From: Serendipita indica DSM 11827
Taxonomy: Eukaryota; Basidiomycota; Agaricomycetes; Sebacinales; Serendipitaceae
Direction: 5' to 3'
DNA: 64,000 nt
Assembly (NCBI GenBank): GCA_910890315.1
Contig: CAJVGD010000042.1
Location: 1,364,001-1,428,000, forward strand
Positions 11,390 through 22,296 of this stretch are shown here, piece after piece (positions within the stretch are counted from its first letter, which is position 1; each line of letters begins with the position of its first letter). Below the pieces are notes generated by a model that worked only from the letters and a program-made list of their open reading frames with translations, was not told the DNA's origin and did not search any database. The position numbers and the translations under genes were made by a program.

Positions 11390-12861
11390 TCAGACGGGAG
11401 TTCCTGGCTCCACTTCCATCCGACGATCCTCGTCCTCGAGGTGTAAACGCCGACGTCGCGAGCCGCGCAAGAGGCCTTCGACGGCACCAGGGTCCGAAGC
11501 TTGAAGATCAAGGAGCGCGTTTGCGACTCGTGGCTGCTCCGATCGTGAACTAGACCGACGGCGCCTTCGTCCGACGGTGGGAGATCGGAATGTGGTCAGC
11601 GGCGACCGTGTTGCTGTGGGAACATTGACTGGCGAGTTTCTAGAGCCTGAAGGTTGGCTATGTGAAGGAGAAGATGCCATGGTGCGATTCCCCAGAGACC
11701 TCAACTCCATAAAGGCGACGTTTTGCTCAAGCGTCGCAGAGGAAGATGGAACGTGGCCTATTCGGGAAGTGTTGCCATTCCCAAGAGGCGTGCCGTTGGA
11801 ATTGGAGCTTGTTTGAGATGGGATGCGTCGTCGGATGTCCGTAGCCATTGCTGGCGACGAGTCTTCTTCGTCCGACGACGAATCGTCTTCTTCAGCTTGA
11901 CTAGCCGAGATACCGGCTTGGGGACGTTGGGTGCTCAGCGAGGACGATGACGAGCTGAGTGATGCCCCATGTGCGTTCCATTCAATCTGGTCCGACGGCA
12001 GCGTGTCGATAGGAGCAGGCCGGGGAGATGTATCTGGAACAAAATAGCGACCAGAACTATGGGTTCGCACAAGCTTGACATAGTAGTTGTGTAGGACCTC
12101 GCGTGTGCACTACAGAAGCGGGAGGGAACGTGGGTCAGATTCACTGGCAGACACGTGCGTTCTACGACGCAAAGGGGACATAACACGCACCGCCAATCTC
12201 CAGTCCATGGCTGATAGAAACTCTCGTTCCAAAAGGTTAAGTTCTATGAGGCTAACACCGCCGACTTTGGCGAATAAGGGATTGGGAGAAAAGGCGTCGC
12301 AAAACGTCTTTGAGAGGATCGTGATAGACGCAATTATGAATCGATGTACGCTGAGAGACGAAATATTGAAGCTCGGACGACGAGCACAGATCTGGTCGAT
12401 GGAACGGAGCATGAGGAGCAGCACGGAACGCTGGTTAAGCCACTGTTAGTCGGTTTGAACTATATTCGGATGCAATCTCACCTCTACACGGACATATCTG
12501 ACGATCCTACGCAAATAGTCCAGCACGGAGATTGCAGGAGTGGAGCGGGAGTGAAATCGAGTGAGTCCTTCACTGTTAAGAGGATCAGCACACATCTTGG
12601 GGGGGCACGGGAGCCTACTCACGGAGAAAGGGGAAGGTGGTCGTTGTGAACTATCATGCGTTGCAGTAGATCCGCTAATGAGTTCATAGATGAGTTTCAA
12701 GGGCAGAGTATCATCAGCATCGTCCTCCGTGGGCTTAGACGAGAACATGGCTCACCAATGAGGACGACGAGGTCGTCTAGTTGAACGTCTTCAAAGTAGC
12801 CAGGAAGCTCAATCCTACTCGACGCATCTCCCGCAGTCTGTACACTCTCTGTCGCGCTCAT
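11390..12861 (-). CDS. PHO80/PCL-type cyclin
   Basis: Cyclin partner of a PHO85-like kinase, a family linked to phosphate and nutrient signalling. The ATG at 12861 opens MSATESVQTAGDASS; a long first intron of about 85 nt then joins VVLI to ADLLQRMIVHNDHLPLSP. Intron 2 leads to EGLTRFHSRSTPAISVLDYL. The cyclin box continues with RSIDQICARRPSF, VHRFIIASITILSKTFCDAF, AKVGGVSLIELNLLEREFLS and MDWRLA. All are characteristic of this class. The C-terminal half (about 230 residues, 11390-12070) is Ser/Pro/Arg-rich low-complexity sequence, likely disordered and a possible phosphorylation target. The open frame inside the first intron is a shadow, not an exon. It converges on the dioxygenase with 136 bp between stops. 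Confidence 0.88.
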
Positions 12862-13770
12862 TTTGGGCGGTTGGGGACTGTTTTGTGGGCGGCGCTAAAT
12901 TCTGAAATAAATGCAGATTGCGGGATGACTATGCAAAGAATCTGAAACCAATGTAGAAGAGCCCAGAGAACATTTAGAGCGGCCCCAAGCGCAACAAGTC
13001 GAGATTCGCCGGTCGTAGCGGGCAGGAAGGAGGTGGCAGCAACCTTGCGAAGTTTTCTCGTCACCAGACCAGAGTCGGCCCGTGAGACTTGGCAGGAGAG
13101 ACAAAAAGGTAAGCAAAATACTCCAGAATATGCTAGATGATGCATCTTCTTTTATATTTGCTACTTCAGAGAGCTTGCGGCTCGATGAGACTAGTTTTTC
13201 CACCAAGATCTCTGATCCCGCACCGTTTTGAGGCTGTTTCGGCGTGGACTGACGCTGTTTTCCCAGTATTCCCCACACGTTTAGCAAGGTTTTTACACGC
13301 TGGGATGGACGTTGAAGCTGGCGAAAACGATAGCAAGAACACGCTTGAATGGCCAAGCACTCCAGCACTCTATGCATCACTTGATTGTACATACTTATCA
13401 CCAGCATTTACATCCCAATCGTTGCCCCGGCCCGGATGCTTTGAAGATGGACACACGCGCATAGGGCGAGGAAAGAGACCAAACATGCGCACAGAAATCT
13501 TGGATTGACGTCTAGAAGCTGAGAAACAATTGAATTGCCGAGGCGCCCGTCGGCCCAGAATGGACATCAATAGGCCAACCGGACAGGCGTCCACAATGGC
13601 CTTTCGTAGAGTCGGTGGAATGGCAACGCAAAGGAACAGCTATTGTTCTCGCAATATTTAAACGCATGGGCTTGATCCCATTCTGCCCCCTCAGACTACG
13701 CACTTACGACCCATCCCCCCGAATCCGCCTCCGTATCTCCCTCCATACATTCCTCTCACCTCTTTCTATC
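12862..13770. other. Region upstream of the cyclin without an assigned gene
   Basis: About 0.9 kb between divergent genes. A 170-codon frame on the minus strand (12895-13407) and a 123-codon plus-strand frame (13137-13508) overlap it, but neither shows a known domain or clear splice frame. A minus-strand start near 13666 encodes a short Arg-rich, mitochondrial-presequence-like peptide that soon ends. The right end holds the promoter of the next gene. Confidence 0.35.
13654..13663 (+). promoter_or_regulatory. TATA-like element
   Basis: ATATTTAAAC about 110 bp upstream of the ATG at 13771, followed by a pyrimidine-rich stretch (CTCCGTATCTCCCTCCATAC) as often seen before fungal transcription starts. 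Confidence 0.45.
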
Positions 13771-14242
13771 ATGATGGCCTGGAACACACAAAAGAAGACA
13801 CCCTCTGAGATGGAGAAGGGATCTGACATTGATAGCGTTTCGTCGTTTGTGAGTCGTGACTCTTGACTTTTCTGATCCACAAACGCTAACTTGCTGGGTC
13901 TAGGGCTCGCCAAAGAAAAATATTGTCGCCCTTCCCCCTCCAGCCAAGCTGCCCTCGAGCCCAACAAAGTACAGCTCGACCCAGAGTGGCACAGACTCGC
14001 AATTCACAAGCAGCTTTACTACAAGCCATGTCACTGAGCCATCGAAGCGAAGGGCATGGATGCGAAGACACGCATTCCTCATCCTGCTCGCCGTCGTCCT
14101 CATCTTGATTGCAATCACTGTCTCTGTCATTTTGGTGATCAAGGCGCGCTATGCTCATTTCGTGCATGATACGCCTGCACCTGGGACAGCAGGCATCCCT
14201 GGATTGTTCTCTAGCGAGTCTCCCTCTTCGACTGCGAGCTAG
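13771..14242 (+). CDS. Small single-pass membrane protein, unknown function
   Basis: Two exons of about 140 codons. Exon 1 starts at tandem ATGs (13771) and reads MMAWNTQKKTPSEMEKGSD then IDSVSSF. The intron (about 13849-13903) begins GTGAGT and ends TCTAG. Exon 2 encodes a Ser/Thr/Pro-rich hydrophilic segment, a basic patch (KRRAWMRRH), a strongly hydrophobic helix of about 24 residues (FLILLAVVLILIAITVSVIL) and a short Pro/Gly/Ser-rich tail ending at 14242. The basic patch before the helix and no cleavable signal suggest a type II orientation, N terminus in the cytosol. No family is recognised. The clean splice and compositional logic support a real gene. Confidence 0.65.
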
Positions 14243-14633
14243 ACGGCCACTGCAGGATTGGCAAGCTGCACCTGTGAGTAGTTGTCGCGCTTGAATCAGA
14301 GAATGAAGCTGATTACATTTCGTAGATGCGGCAGCCCAGCTTGAAGAAACTTTGACGACTCTTACGACCCATTATTCCATCGCATACACGCGAACTCTCT
14401 CATTCACTATGCACCTGGTGCTACACAATTGTATCCGTTCTCCTTGTCGATGCCCTTGATGGTGGCATACTATGTAGCGATAGGCCGCTCCCCTTAATGG
14501 AGGCTAGTTTCCCCTCTGACTATCCTTGCGTTTGTTCTAAAGTTCTCGATTGAGATGGATGCGTTGTTGGTTAAACTGGGTAAATACACCCATAAAGTCT
14601 TCTTGAACCTGAACCATCACAAGCCCAGTTGCA
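14243..14633. other. Intergenic, no gene seen
   Basis: About 390 bp holding the 3' flank of the membrane-protein gene and the 5' flank of TAF12. A short pyrimidine-rich patch near 14360-14440 is the only notable feature. Confidence 0.5.
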
Positions 14634-15849
14634 ATGGCGCAGCCGCAGCCATCAATTCAGCCAGATAAGCAGCCTACTATTGTTCAAGATGCAGCGCTCG
14701 TTCAATTGGTTGCCGAAGTCCTGAATACAACTCCCAAGGCGGCGACGCAACTCCTGGCCGTCCTTCCAAACATCAAGCAAATGGTACCCGGGATTGAAGA
14801 ACCCCAGAACGTCGAATTGTATAAAAAGGTTGGCCATTTGTCCTCCTAACTCCCGACGAGAATTTCTATCAACATTTCTCCCGACGCTATGCTGGAGACG
14901 CAACGCTAAACTCACACGTATCCGTAGCTCCTCCTCGTGAAAGAAACAGTCTCCAAATATTATGCAAGCAAGAGGCTAGAAGGCTCGCAATCTCGCCACT
15001 CTGAGCAGTGGAACATGGAGCCTGTTCTCCCACCTCAGCAGATTCATCCGAGCGCAAACGTGATGCCAATGCCATTTGTCATCAGCAACAAGATTCATGA
15101 TCCAGAAGACCTCAGTAAGACTGTCAGCACCAACCCACAAGCTCATGCAGACCCTGGTCCAATTGCCTGGCCTGCCCCGAGAGCGACGCTCACTGGAGGA
15201 TATCCTGCTGGTCTACAAGATGGTATTCTTTGATCATGCGCACGCTTTTCCGGTCGTTGAGATGTCTTCTACAGGCACGCCATCTGCAATACAACCGCCA
15301 GCCGACGATCCGGCTTTGTTCGTTGCAGACATTCGCCCCACCAGCCTACGAAAGAACCAAGGAGTCGAATCTCACGTAAGAAAGAAGATTCAAGATCTTG
15401 TGGCCACTGTGGATCCAAATGTCAAAGTTGATGCTGACGCTGAAGATGTAAGCTAACACGACTTTTTTTTCCGATTCCTCTCGTCTCAATGACTCGAAAC
15501 TAAACACTTTTTCTTTCAGCTCTTGTTGGAAATAGCCGATGAATTCATCGACTCTGTCGCAAACTTTGCAAGCCGACTTGCTAAGCACCGAGGCGTCAAC
15601 GACGTAGAGTTGCGAGACCTACAACTCCATCTAGAGATGCACCATGGAATTCGGATACCGGGCTTCTCCGTCGATCCACCTTCTCAGGCTGCCGCACAAG
15701 CCGCTGGAGGTCCAGCCGCCTCTGGCTCTGGAAGTGGTGGAACGAAGAAAGGGGGTGTCCCTATCAATGCTGGTAGTGGTGCATCAGTCAAGCGAGGTGC
15801 GAGACTGGCTGCTGTCACCCAAGTCAAAAAGGAGTCTCGACTGCTCTGA
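14634..15849 (+). CDS. TAF12: TFIID/SAGA subunit TAF12 (histone fold)
   Basis: TAF12 has an H2B-like histone fold and pairs with TAF4 in TFIID or ADA1 in SAGA. The ATG at 14634 gives a Gln/Pro-rich start. An intron follows VELYKK, then LLLVKETVSKYYASKRLEG. A further intron (from 15222) joins LQDG to TPSAIQPPADDP. The histone fold spans an intron after DADAED: KIQDLVATVDPNVKVDADAE, LLLEIADEFIDSVANFASRL, AKHRGVNDVELRDLQLHLEM, ending with IRIPGF, the TAF12 signature. A Gly/Ser/Lys tail ends at 15849. It converges with a second TAF12-type gene (164 bp between stops). Confidence 0.9.
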
Positions 15850-16013
15850 CGAGTCGTATGCGACTTGCGACAAGCGTGATTCTGTGGGTTTATACATCTC
15901 CCTTCTCACGTCCAGATTTTACATTATCGACGACCTTGTACAGTAGAGCTTAATGTCGAGCGTTACACTATGCACGATGGGCATAAGGCGTACCAAAATC
16001 AACAATACGAACA

Positions 16014-17001
16014 TCATTTACGCGGTCGTCCACGTGTTCCCCTTCCACGCCCTCTCTTGACCTTTTCTGCCTCTGCTCGAGCCTTGAGTCGCTTGCTCTC
16101 TCTCGGTTTGTCTGCATCGCTGTCTTCATCGTCCTCATCCTCATCCTCATCCTCTTCTTCGTCCTCTTCTTCAGTCAGTTCCTCTGACGACTCTGAGTCT
16201 TGCTGGGTTGGGCCCGTATTTCGTCGCCCTCTTGACTGCGCCAGAGGAGGAGTAGGCGCGAGTACTCTATCGACAACACGTTCCGTTTCGCCCGGTTGAG
16301 GCACTCGTCTTGGTCGTGGCGTGGCAGGAATGCGTAAACCTAATCGCGCTACACACCTTTAGTCAGAGTAGTTCCTTCTTCGTATCAAGCACTTACCTAG
16401 GTACAACTCCATGTCTTCGGCCCTTACAACGATGTCATCATCTGTCGGATTCTCACCAGCACGATGTTCTGCAACGCGAAATGAAAGATTGGTGATTTCA
16501 TTGAGAAAGTCGTTTGCAATATGTAGAAGCATCTGATTCATATGAGTGCGAGTTCAATGTGGAAAGAATACACGCACTTCTGTTGCTTCGTCCTCGAGCT
16601 TGACTCCCGGTGCTTCTTCATCAGCCAGTCTCGCCAGAGCTTTTCTCATGTGTTCCTTCACTTGAGGATCAGATAGAGCGTCGATTTTCTTGTCTTCCCA
16701 TCGGTGCTTTCGCGCTGCTGGCCGCCGTGTTGACGAAGTGCTTGCCGTGGGTTGTGCAGGAGAAGCTTCCGCTAGCGTACAAGTTAGAGACGAGATTAAA
16801 AGTTATTTGTGGACGACGCGACGTACCAGGCGTTGCTTGCTGCTGCTGTACAGTTGGTTGTGATTGAGGAACCCCTAGGTAGTTGATTGGATATTGCGAC
16901 GAGCCAGCGACGGGTTGATGCATATAAAACGGTGCAGAGCCCATATGCTGAGGCATAGCTGGGTTCATATAGTGCCCAGAAGGAAATCCTGGTCGTTGCA
17001 T
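16014..17001 (-). CDS. TAF12-like histone-fold protein with acidic tail and AT-hook-like end
   Basis: From the ATG at 17001, an N-terminal Pro/Gln/Met-rich segment (MQRPGFPSGHYMNPAMPQHM) is spliced to a region with RRPAARKHRWEDKKIDALSD. The histone-fold core continues as VKEHMRKALARLADEEAPGV, KLEDEATE and, across another intron, MLLHIANDFLNEITNLSFRV, AEHRAGENPTDDDIVVRAED, MELYLG and RLGLRIP. The order L1-helix2-L2-helix3 and the LRIP end resemble TAF12, but the loop and WxIPGF-like end are diverged. The tail has about 30 Asp/Glu with Ser, then a basic stretch ending GRGRGTRGRPRK, containing the AT-hook core RGRP. It may be a TAF12 paralogue or a related chromatin subunit; the role is inferred only. 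Confidence 0.75.
16123..16177. repeat. Short imperfect TCATCC microsatellite in coding sequence
   Basis: On the plus strand several TCATCC/TCGTCC units in a row and flanking TCTTCTTCG units. On the coding (minus) strand they encode the Glu/Asp run of the TAF12-like protein, so length changes in sixes or threes would stay in frame. Confidence 0.7.
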
Positions 17002-17528
17002 CTTGATAGAACGAGGTCCAAGAAGCTCGCTAAACCGTAAAGAGACAAGGATAATAACCGTGTAACCAATTGATATTACACAGAATAGTCCCGTGATGTT
17101 CCTTGGTTCACTTTGTCGTGGCGGAGTCTAAAGTTATCTGAGCCGGACTACCACTTTGAATAGCTGCCAACAGCGTTTACTCGTCACTTTTCATTACCTT
17201 GTAGGCACTTATTAAGATCCTCGTTGCCACCACTAAGTTTACCGCAGGGATGTCAACGGTCATCGACAGAAGCTTCATCTAAACATCCCTATAATCCCCC
17301 GTTACTTTGGTCAGACCATAATTTTAGGTCTCCTGAATGCTCTCACGGACTGTCCATTGGCACGGCTGGTCTCGACCCTCGACGCTTGTCGCATGTACTA
17401 CGGCAGCTTACCGTCTGGCATCACGTACGGACAGGCGACATCATTCTGTTTATTTAAAACGTGTGGCTTCCTACAAGCCAAGGGCTCCCGCATATATTTT
17501 CCCCAAAACTTACTTGAACTCCCCCACC
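17002..17528. other. Divergent intergenic region between TAF12-like and GPD1
   Basis: About 0.5 kb holding two divergent promoters. No coding frame is convincing. The GPD1-proximal end contains a TATA box and a C-rich leader. Confidence 0.5.
17451..17458 (+). promoter_or_regulatory. TATA box of GPD1
   Basis: TATTTAAA 71-78 bp upstream of the ATG at 17529, followed by a leader with CCCCCACC directly before the start codon. This layout suits a strongly expressed glycolytic-type gene. Confidence 0.6.
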
Positions 17529-19204
17529 ATGAGCACACAGACCAACGGGACGACAATGACAAATGGACCCCAGCACGCAAATGGGAGTGACAAGGAAAGA
17601 GTCGTGATCATTGGCTCTGGAAACTGGCAAGTCTTGTCTACTCTGTGACGCACCACATCTGATCGTTGGGAATACAGGGGTTCTGCTATTGCGAGCGTTG
17701 CAGGTAATAAATATCTTGTTTGTACAAATCTTGTCTCACGATCTCAGCCAAGAATGTTCTTCTACACCACGAGCTGTTTGTAAGTTTTCGTTTGTGTGAG
17801 CGACCAATCTGACAATCTGACAGCACCCAGAGGTAAAAATGTGGGTGTTTGAAGAGGACTACGAAGGAAAGCCGCTTACCCGGGTCATCAACGAAACGCA
17901 CATGAATCCGCGTTACTTGCCGGATATCCCTCTTGGTGACAACGTCACCGCGGAACCGGATCTGGGCAAAGCTCTACAAGGTGCAACCGCACTGGTCTTT
18001 GTGATGCCTCACCAGTTCTTCCGCAAGGCGCTCGATGGGATCAAGGGAAAGGTTTCCCAAAATGCTCGAGCAGTCTCGCTTATCAAGGTATGTGTTATTT
18101 GGACGATATAACTCTTACTGATTCTGTATTCAGGGGGTGGACGTGCATGGAACCAAAATTCAAGCCTATGCTACCATTGTCAACGAAGAATTGGGTATCT
18201 CCTGCTCGTCGCTCAGCGGAGCAAACATAGCCACCGAAGGTAGGTATCTATATGATCATCATCATACCCATTGGTGACATCCTTGTAGTTGCTGAAGGAA
18301 AGTTCAGCGAGTCAACTCTGGGAGTCCCATCACCTGATGGATTCGAGGGTGACCCGGATACTCTCCCGGACGCCAGATTATGGAAACCTCTCTTTGACAC
18401 CAAGACTTTCAGCATCAGCGTCGTCGCCGATGTCGAAGGCGTCGGTCTTTGCGGTGCGCTCAAAAGTATGTCGGGATACTAGCCATTCATAAAGCTAACG
18501 GCTCCTTTAGATATCGTAGCGGTCGCAGCTGGGTTCATTGACGGTTTGGGTTGGGGATCCAACTCAAAAGGTAAAGACGCTCATTCAGTTTTCACGTTTC
18601 TGATGGAAGTAGCTGCTATTATGCGCATTGGCATGAATGAGATCAAGGATTTCAGTTTGGAATACTTTCCGACGACCCGGGCGGAAACGTTCCTGGAGCA
18701 GAGCTGCGGGATAGCCGATATCATTACATCTTGTAAGCCATTCGTGCATTTTGTTGTACGATGTACTTATTACAATAGGCTTGGGTGGCCGCAATCGTAA
18801 GGTGGCAGAGGCTATGGTCAAGGAAGGCAAGGTATGGCCATAGTGAAACTTGTGAGATGTTGCTAATGTTTGAAATTCGCCGACACTTGGATTCAACTGA
18901 TACTGTATCCAGCCTTTCCAGGAACTTGAGGAGTCCATGCTCAAGGGACAAAAGCTCCAAGGGCCGGAAACTGCGCTGCATGTTCATGAATTCCTCGCTG
19001 TACGTGGAATCTCTACTAATAGTAGCAAGCTACTTATTCAAACCACTTTGCTTAGGCCCGAGGCACAAAGAGGCCCGGAGGGTACCCACTATTTGACGCA
19101 GTATGGAGAATATGCTACGAGGTAAGAAGAAAATTGGCATTTGTGTGATGCGAAACTCATTTGTGTAGGGTGCCAAACCAGAGAGCATCATCGACAAGCT
19201 GTAA
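17529..19204 (+). CDS. GPD1: NAD-dependent glycerol-3-phosphate dehydrogenase
   Basis: Reduces dihydroxyacetone phosphate to glycerol-3-phosphate, for glycerol (osmolyte) and lipid synthesis and cytosolic NADH reoxidation. From the ATG at 17529 a Thr/Asn/Gly-rich leader precedes the Rossmann motif VVIIGSGNWGSAIASVAAKN, which is cut by a GC-AG intron (17627-17677). Later blocks are MWVFEEDYEGKPLTRVINET, ALVFVMPHQFFRKALDGIKG, SLSGANIATEVAEGKFSEST, GALKNIVAVAAGFIDGLGWG with the catalytic Lys, and LEQSCGIADIITSCLGGRNR. The last exon ends AKPESIIDKL at 19204. At least eight introns interrupt it. Domain order and length match the cytosolic enzyme. Confidence 0.95.
17627..17677 (+). other. GC-AG intron in GPD1
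   Basis: Begins GCAAGT and ends TACAG, 51 nt. It joins AAC-TG to G-GGT-TCT, restoring GSGNWGSAIA, an almost invariant motif. The nearby GT (three bases into the donor) would break the motif, so the GC donor is required. Confidence 0.92.
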
Positions 19205-19330
19205 TCCCGAGATAGTGCATTCATTATGCGTCATGTAATTCGTGGTATAGATGTCATTTTGACACGGTCTTGTGGGTACGATATATGTGAAGCGCCCGTC
19301 GGATACTTCTTGCTCCCGCCCTCAATTTGG

Positions 19331-20791
19331 ATGGATGGCATCGCGTCCTCGGCACCAAGTTCAGCAGCTGCGGTGTCGAATTCGGCTACGATCTCGTCCA
19401 AAGAAAAGAATGAGGCCAATGCTGCTCAACCGGCCACCGGAATCGCCGCCAGCCTGGCAAGAGCATTGACGCGAGGTGTTGCAGTATACTTTTCTCGGCC
19501 GGTAAGACTATTCCGACCTACAAAAGGTGCGGCCGAATGGCTTTGATGCAAGCGCTTGTTCTCAAACTTTCTTTTCGGCCAGTCAGTGGATGGACATCTT
19601 TACGAGGAAGCGCATTGCGAGACAAGACAGAGCTCAGTCCCCAGTACATTCTTCAACTCATACGGTCGCAGGGAGTGCGCATTTGTTCTTAGATGTGTCA
19701 CTATACTGAGCCATCGTAGTTTCTAATAGTTCCTCGTCACTTTATTCCACCATTGGCAGTCAATACTGTACTAGGGGCCGTCTTGTGGGAGTCTTATGGC
19801 CTTTGCTCGTCTTACCTCGAAGGGAAAATACCCAGTCATCCTATAGTCATGGCCGCGAGGTTCGTCGTCGCGGCAACTCTGCTCATACTAACGAGGAACA
19901 GCTCAGGTGCATTTGCTGGCGCATGTCAATCGCTCGCTGCAGCTCCTGTCGAGAATGTCAGAATGGTCCTGGAGTCGATGAGCAAGGTTGAGGCGGATCC
20001 TGTACGGACATTGCTGCAAAAGCCAGCAAAGGTCCCTACCACCCATAGCGGTTGGATGCATGCATGGAGACAAGTGTTCATCGGGGATCAGCCGGTTGCA
20101 CACGCGACGACGAGAGAGGAAGTTCGCGAGCTCAGTCGATGGGTTCAAGAGGTCAAGGGCATGGCTGGACGAGGCTTTGATGGCTGGACATGGGGATGCG
20201 CCAAAGATATGTGTGGTAAGTGTGTCATTAAGAAAACCAAAGACCGCGGTTTAGCTTTTCCATCTAGGGTTTGCATTATTCTTCTCCATCTTTGAGTTTA
20301 GTCGCGCAACAGCAGTCGAAGTGGCGTATTTATCAGTCGCTGAGCTCGAACGCTTCCGCGCAATGCTGCCATATGCAAAGCCTCCATCCGATAAGACGCG
20401 CACATCGACTGCACGAATCGCCCAAGGAGTCACGCTCGTTGGGGGTGGCGTCGCCGCGGGACTGGGATACGAAATCGTATGCCGACCATTCGACAACGCA
20501 CGGCGATTCGTATGGCTGGATGATCGACACCACCGCGGGCAAAATCCGTCTGTTACCCAAACGGAATCTCGCAGCCGTGTTGTCGCACGGGTGCTTTTCC
20601 AGCACCTCAAGACGCATGGTATACTCTCATTTTTTGCCAATCCGCATACGGCGACGCATACGGCCGACGCTGCTTCGACTGGAGCATCCCGCGGTATTTA
20701 TGCCGTTTTGAGAACCCTTGCGCGTGTTGGACCGTGGGGGGCTGGATTCCTTATCTATGAAGCGCTTGCTGGAGAGCTTCCGCAAGTATAA
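19331..20791 (+). CDS. Divergent mitochondrial-carrier-like protein
   Basis: Three segments carry carrier-type P-x-D/E-x-x-K/R signatures: a degenerate one (PVRLFR), PVENVR in SGAFAGACQSLAAAPVENVR, and PFDNAR in YEIVCRPFDNARR. Spacing fits three repeats of about 100 residues. The ATG at 19331 opens a Ala/Ser-rich N terminus. After LFRPTK an intron (from about 19527) leads to VSGWTSLRGSALRDKTELSP and QYILQLIRSQG. A 45-nt intron ending about 19718 joins this to FLIVPRHFIPPLAVNTVLGA. Later exons are GFALFFSIFEFSRATAVEVA and a C-terminal third repeat ending LAGELPQV at 20791. It is expected to be an inner-membrane carrier, but the weak first signature leaves transport activity open. It begins 126 bp after the GPD1 stop. 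Confidence 0.72.
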
Positions 20792-20858
20792 CCCGTGTTT
20801 ATGGAACCTTGATATATCGTGTACATACATTACAACTCCTTAATCGGCGTTCATCTCC

Positions 20859-22135
20859 TTAGACGACCTGATGAGAGTTAAAGAGGCGGCTGAATGGCAT
20901 TGATGACGTTGGTTGAAGCCAATTCTTCTCATCATAAGTGGCAAGAGGTGGCGATTCTATCATGTGGAAAGTGTAGGCATATCTTGTCAGACCGGACGTG
21001 TTCTTTTCCGACTTGTGAAGGACGGAACCGTGGATAATCACGAGTGCACCAGCTTCGCACGTCTCCAGCTTATATTCCGCTGGTGATGTGGATGGCTCGG
21101 TACGGTTGTCGCGCGAAAGGTCCAGTGGCTTCTCTGGTTTCTCTACTGGTTCAAAATCGGTTCCTCCTTGTGGCATCCGCACAAAACGTTTGTTAATATC
21201 TGTCGTCAGATGGGAACTGGGCAGGAACGATAATGCACCATTGGACGGGGTGCAACGCTCGAGAGCGAACCAAAAGCCCAACGCTGATGGTGGAGATGTA
21301 TACTAACGGATGTTATTTGTAGAAAGATGAAACATCGTATTCTTACCAGGAAAGTGGAGTCATTGTGCTCGGGAACTAAATCTTGTCAGCCGCCAGGAAT
21401 CCCAATAAGCAAGACGCACCTTTTCCACCAATCTCCGGCTGTTTGCAGATAACCATACTTTGAAGAACTGGGGAGCGGGCGGGTATAACGGATACGTTAC
21501 GGTCCTCGGGAAACGTGCTCACCTAGAGGATCAGAGTGAAACTTCAACTGCCTGGCCAACGCCTGCAGCTTGGGGTTATTAAGTGTAATTTCACGAAAAA
21601 TTGGATCAAGTTCGTGCAGTGCTAAAGCAATGTGAGTACTCGTTGGAATGGGTTTGGGGCGAAGCGTCTACCGTGTCCAATCTTGTTTACTGCTCTTTCT
21701 TTAGGCCGATTGAGCTTTCCATCAGTCACGGCATCCTCTTCCAGGAAATAGCGAATCTTATCGCCAGAGTTCAGGAAGTACTCGTCACCGACGTGCGCAG
21801 TATCTTCTCCAGTCGAGAATTTTGTCTCGATAACAGTCAGGGTGCTTAATCCAGTAAGTAGTGCTATCCACTCACCAATGGATGTCCTTCGAGGCTAAAC
21901 TCTTCCAGTAACTGCTTTGAACGCGCCATGAGGGAATCAACCTCATCCTTGGATAGGAAATTTGGAATGACGAGATAGCTAGATTCAATATGTGAGTCGC
22001 TGGCGGCTCTGGCCAAGTATGTGCATACCCGTCGTCGTAGAACTGTGAGAAATGCGGTTAACGAGCAAGCTTATAAAGTGCATCGATGATTACTTGTTTA
22101 ACTTGTGCATCACTGAGCACCTCTGTAGACGCCAT
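20859..22135 (-). CDS. Phytanoyl-CoA dioxygenase (PhyH) family protein, PHYHD1-like
   Basis: Fe(II)/2-oxoglutarate oxygenase. From the ATG at 22135 (MASTEVLSDAQVKQ) a 50-nt intron leads to FYDDG and another to YLVIPNFLSKDEVDSLMARS. A middle exon reads DKIRYFLEEDAVTDGKLN, as in PHYHD1. The iron-binding H-x-D is in VPEHNDSTFL near 21350, and the distal His in GALVIIHGSVLHKSEKN. Between them is GFWFALERCTPSNGALSFLP, typical of the family. An acidic/basic insert (FEPVEKPEKPLDLSRDNRTE) is longer than usual. The stop is at 20859, 65 bp from the carrier stop (convergent). The substrate is unknown; PHYHD1 enzymes are not phytanoyl-CoA specific. Confidence 0.85.
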
Positions 22136-22296
22136 AATCACGGTCAGCTCCAACTCAAGCGCGTCCAAACTCCGACTCGCCCACAGCCAAAGATGGCAGC
22201 ACTCGCGGTAAAGGAAAACGGAGCGTTATCCCAGTACGTGTATATATACACAAAATCTCGTATTATATAGCTCAAATCGCCATAGACGCGACCACA

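Noticed and set aside
12446-12748. Open frame through the first cyclin intron (starting MFSSKPTEDD)
   Set aside because: Using it loses ADLLQRMIVHNDHLPLSP, which is the conserved start of the PHO80 cyclin box; the 85-nt intron explains the frame.
12895-13407. 170-codon minus-strand open frame
   Set aside because: No domain, no clear start context or splice partner, and overlaps an equally long opposite-strand frame; kept only as an unassigned region.
16123-16177. TCATCC microsatellite as an unstable repeat of special note
   Set aside because: It is short and imperfect, and simply encodes an Asp/Glu run.
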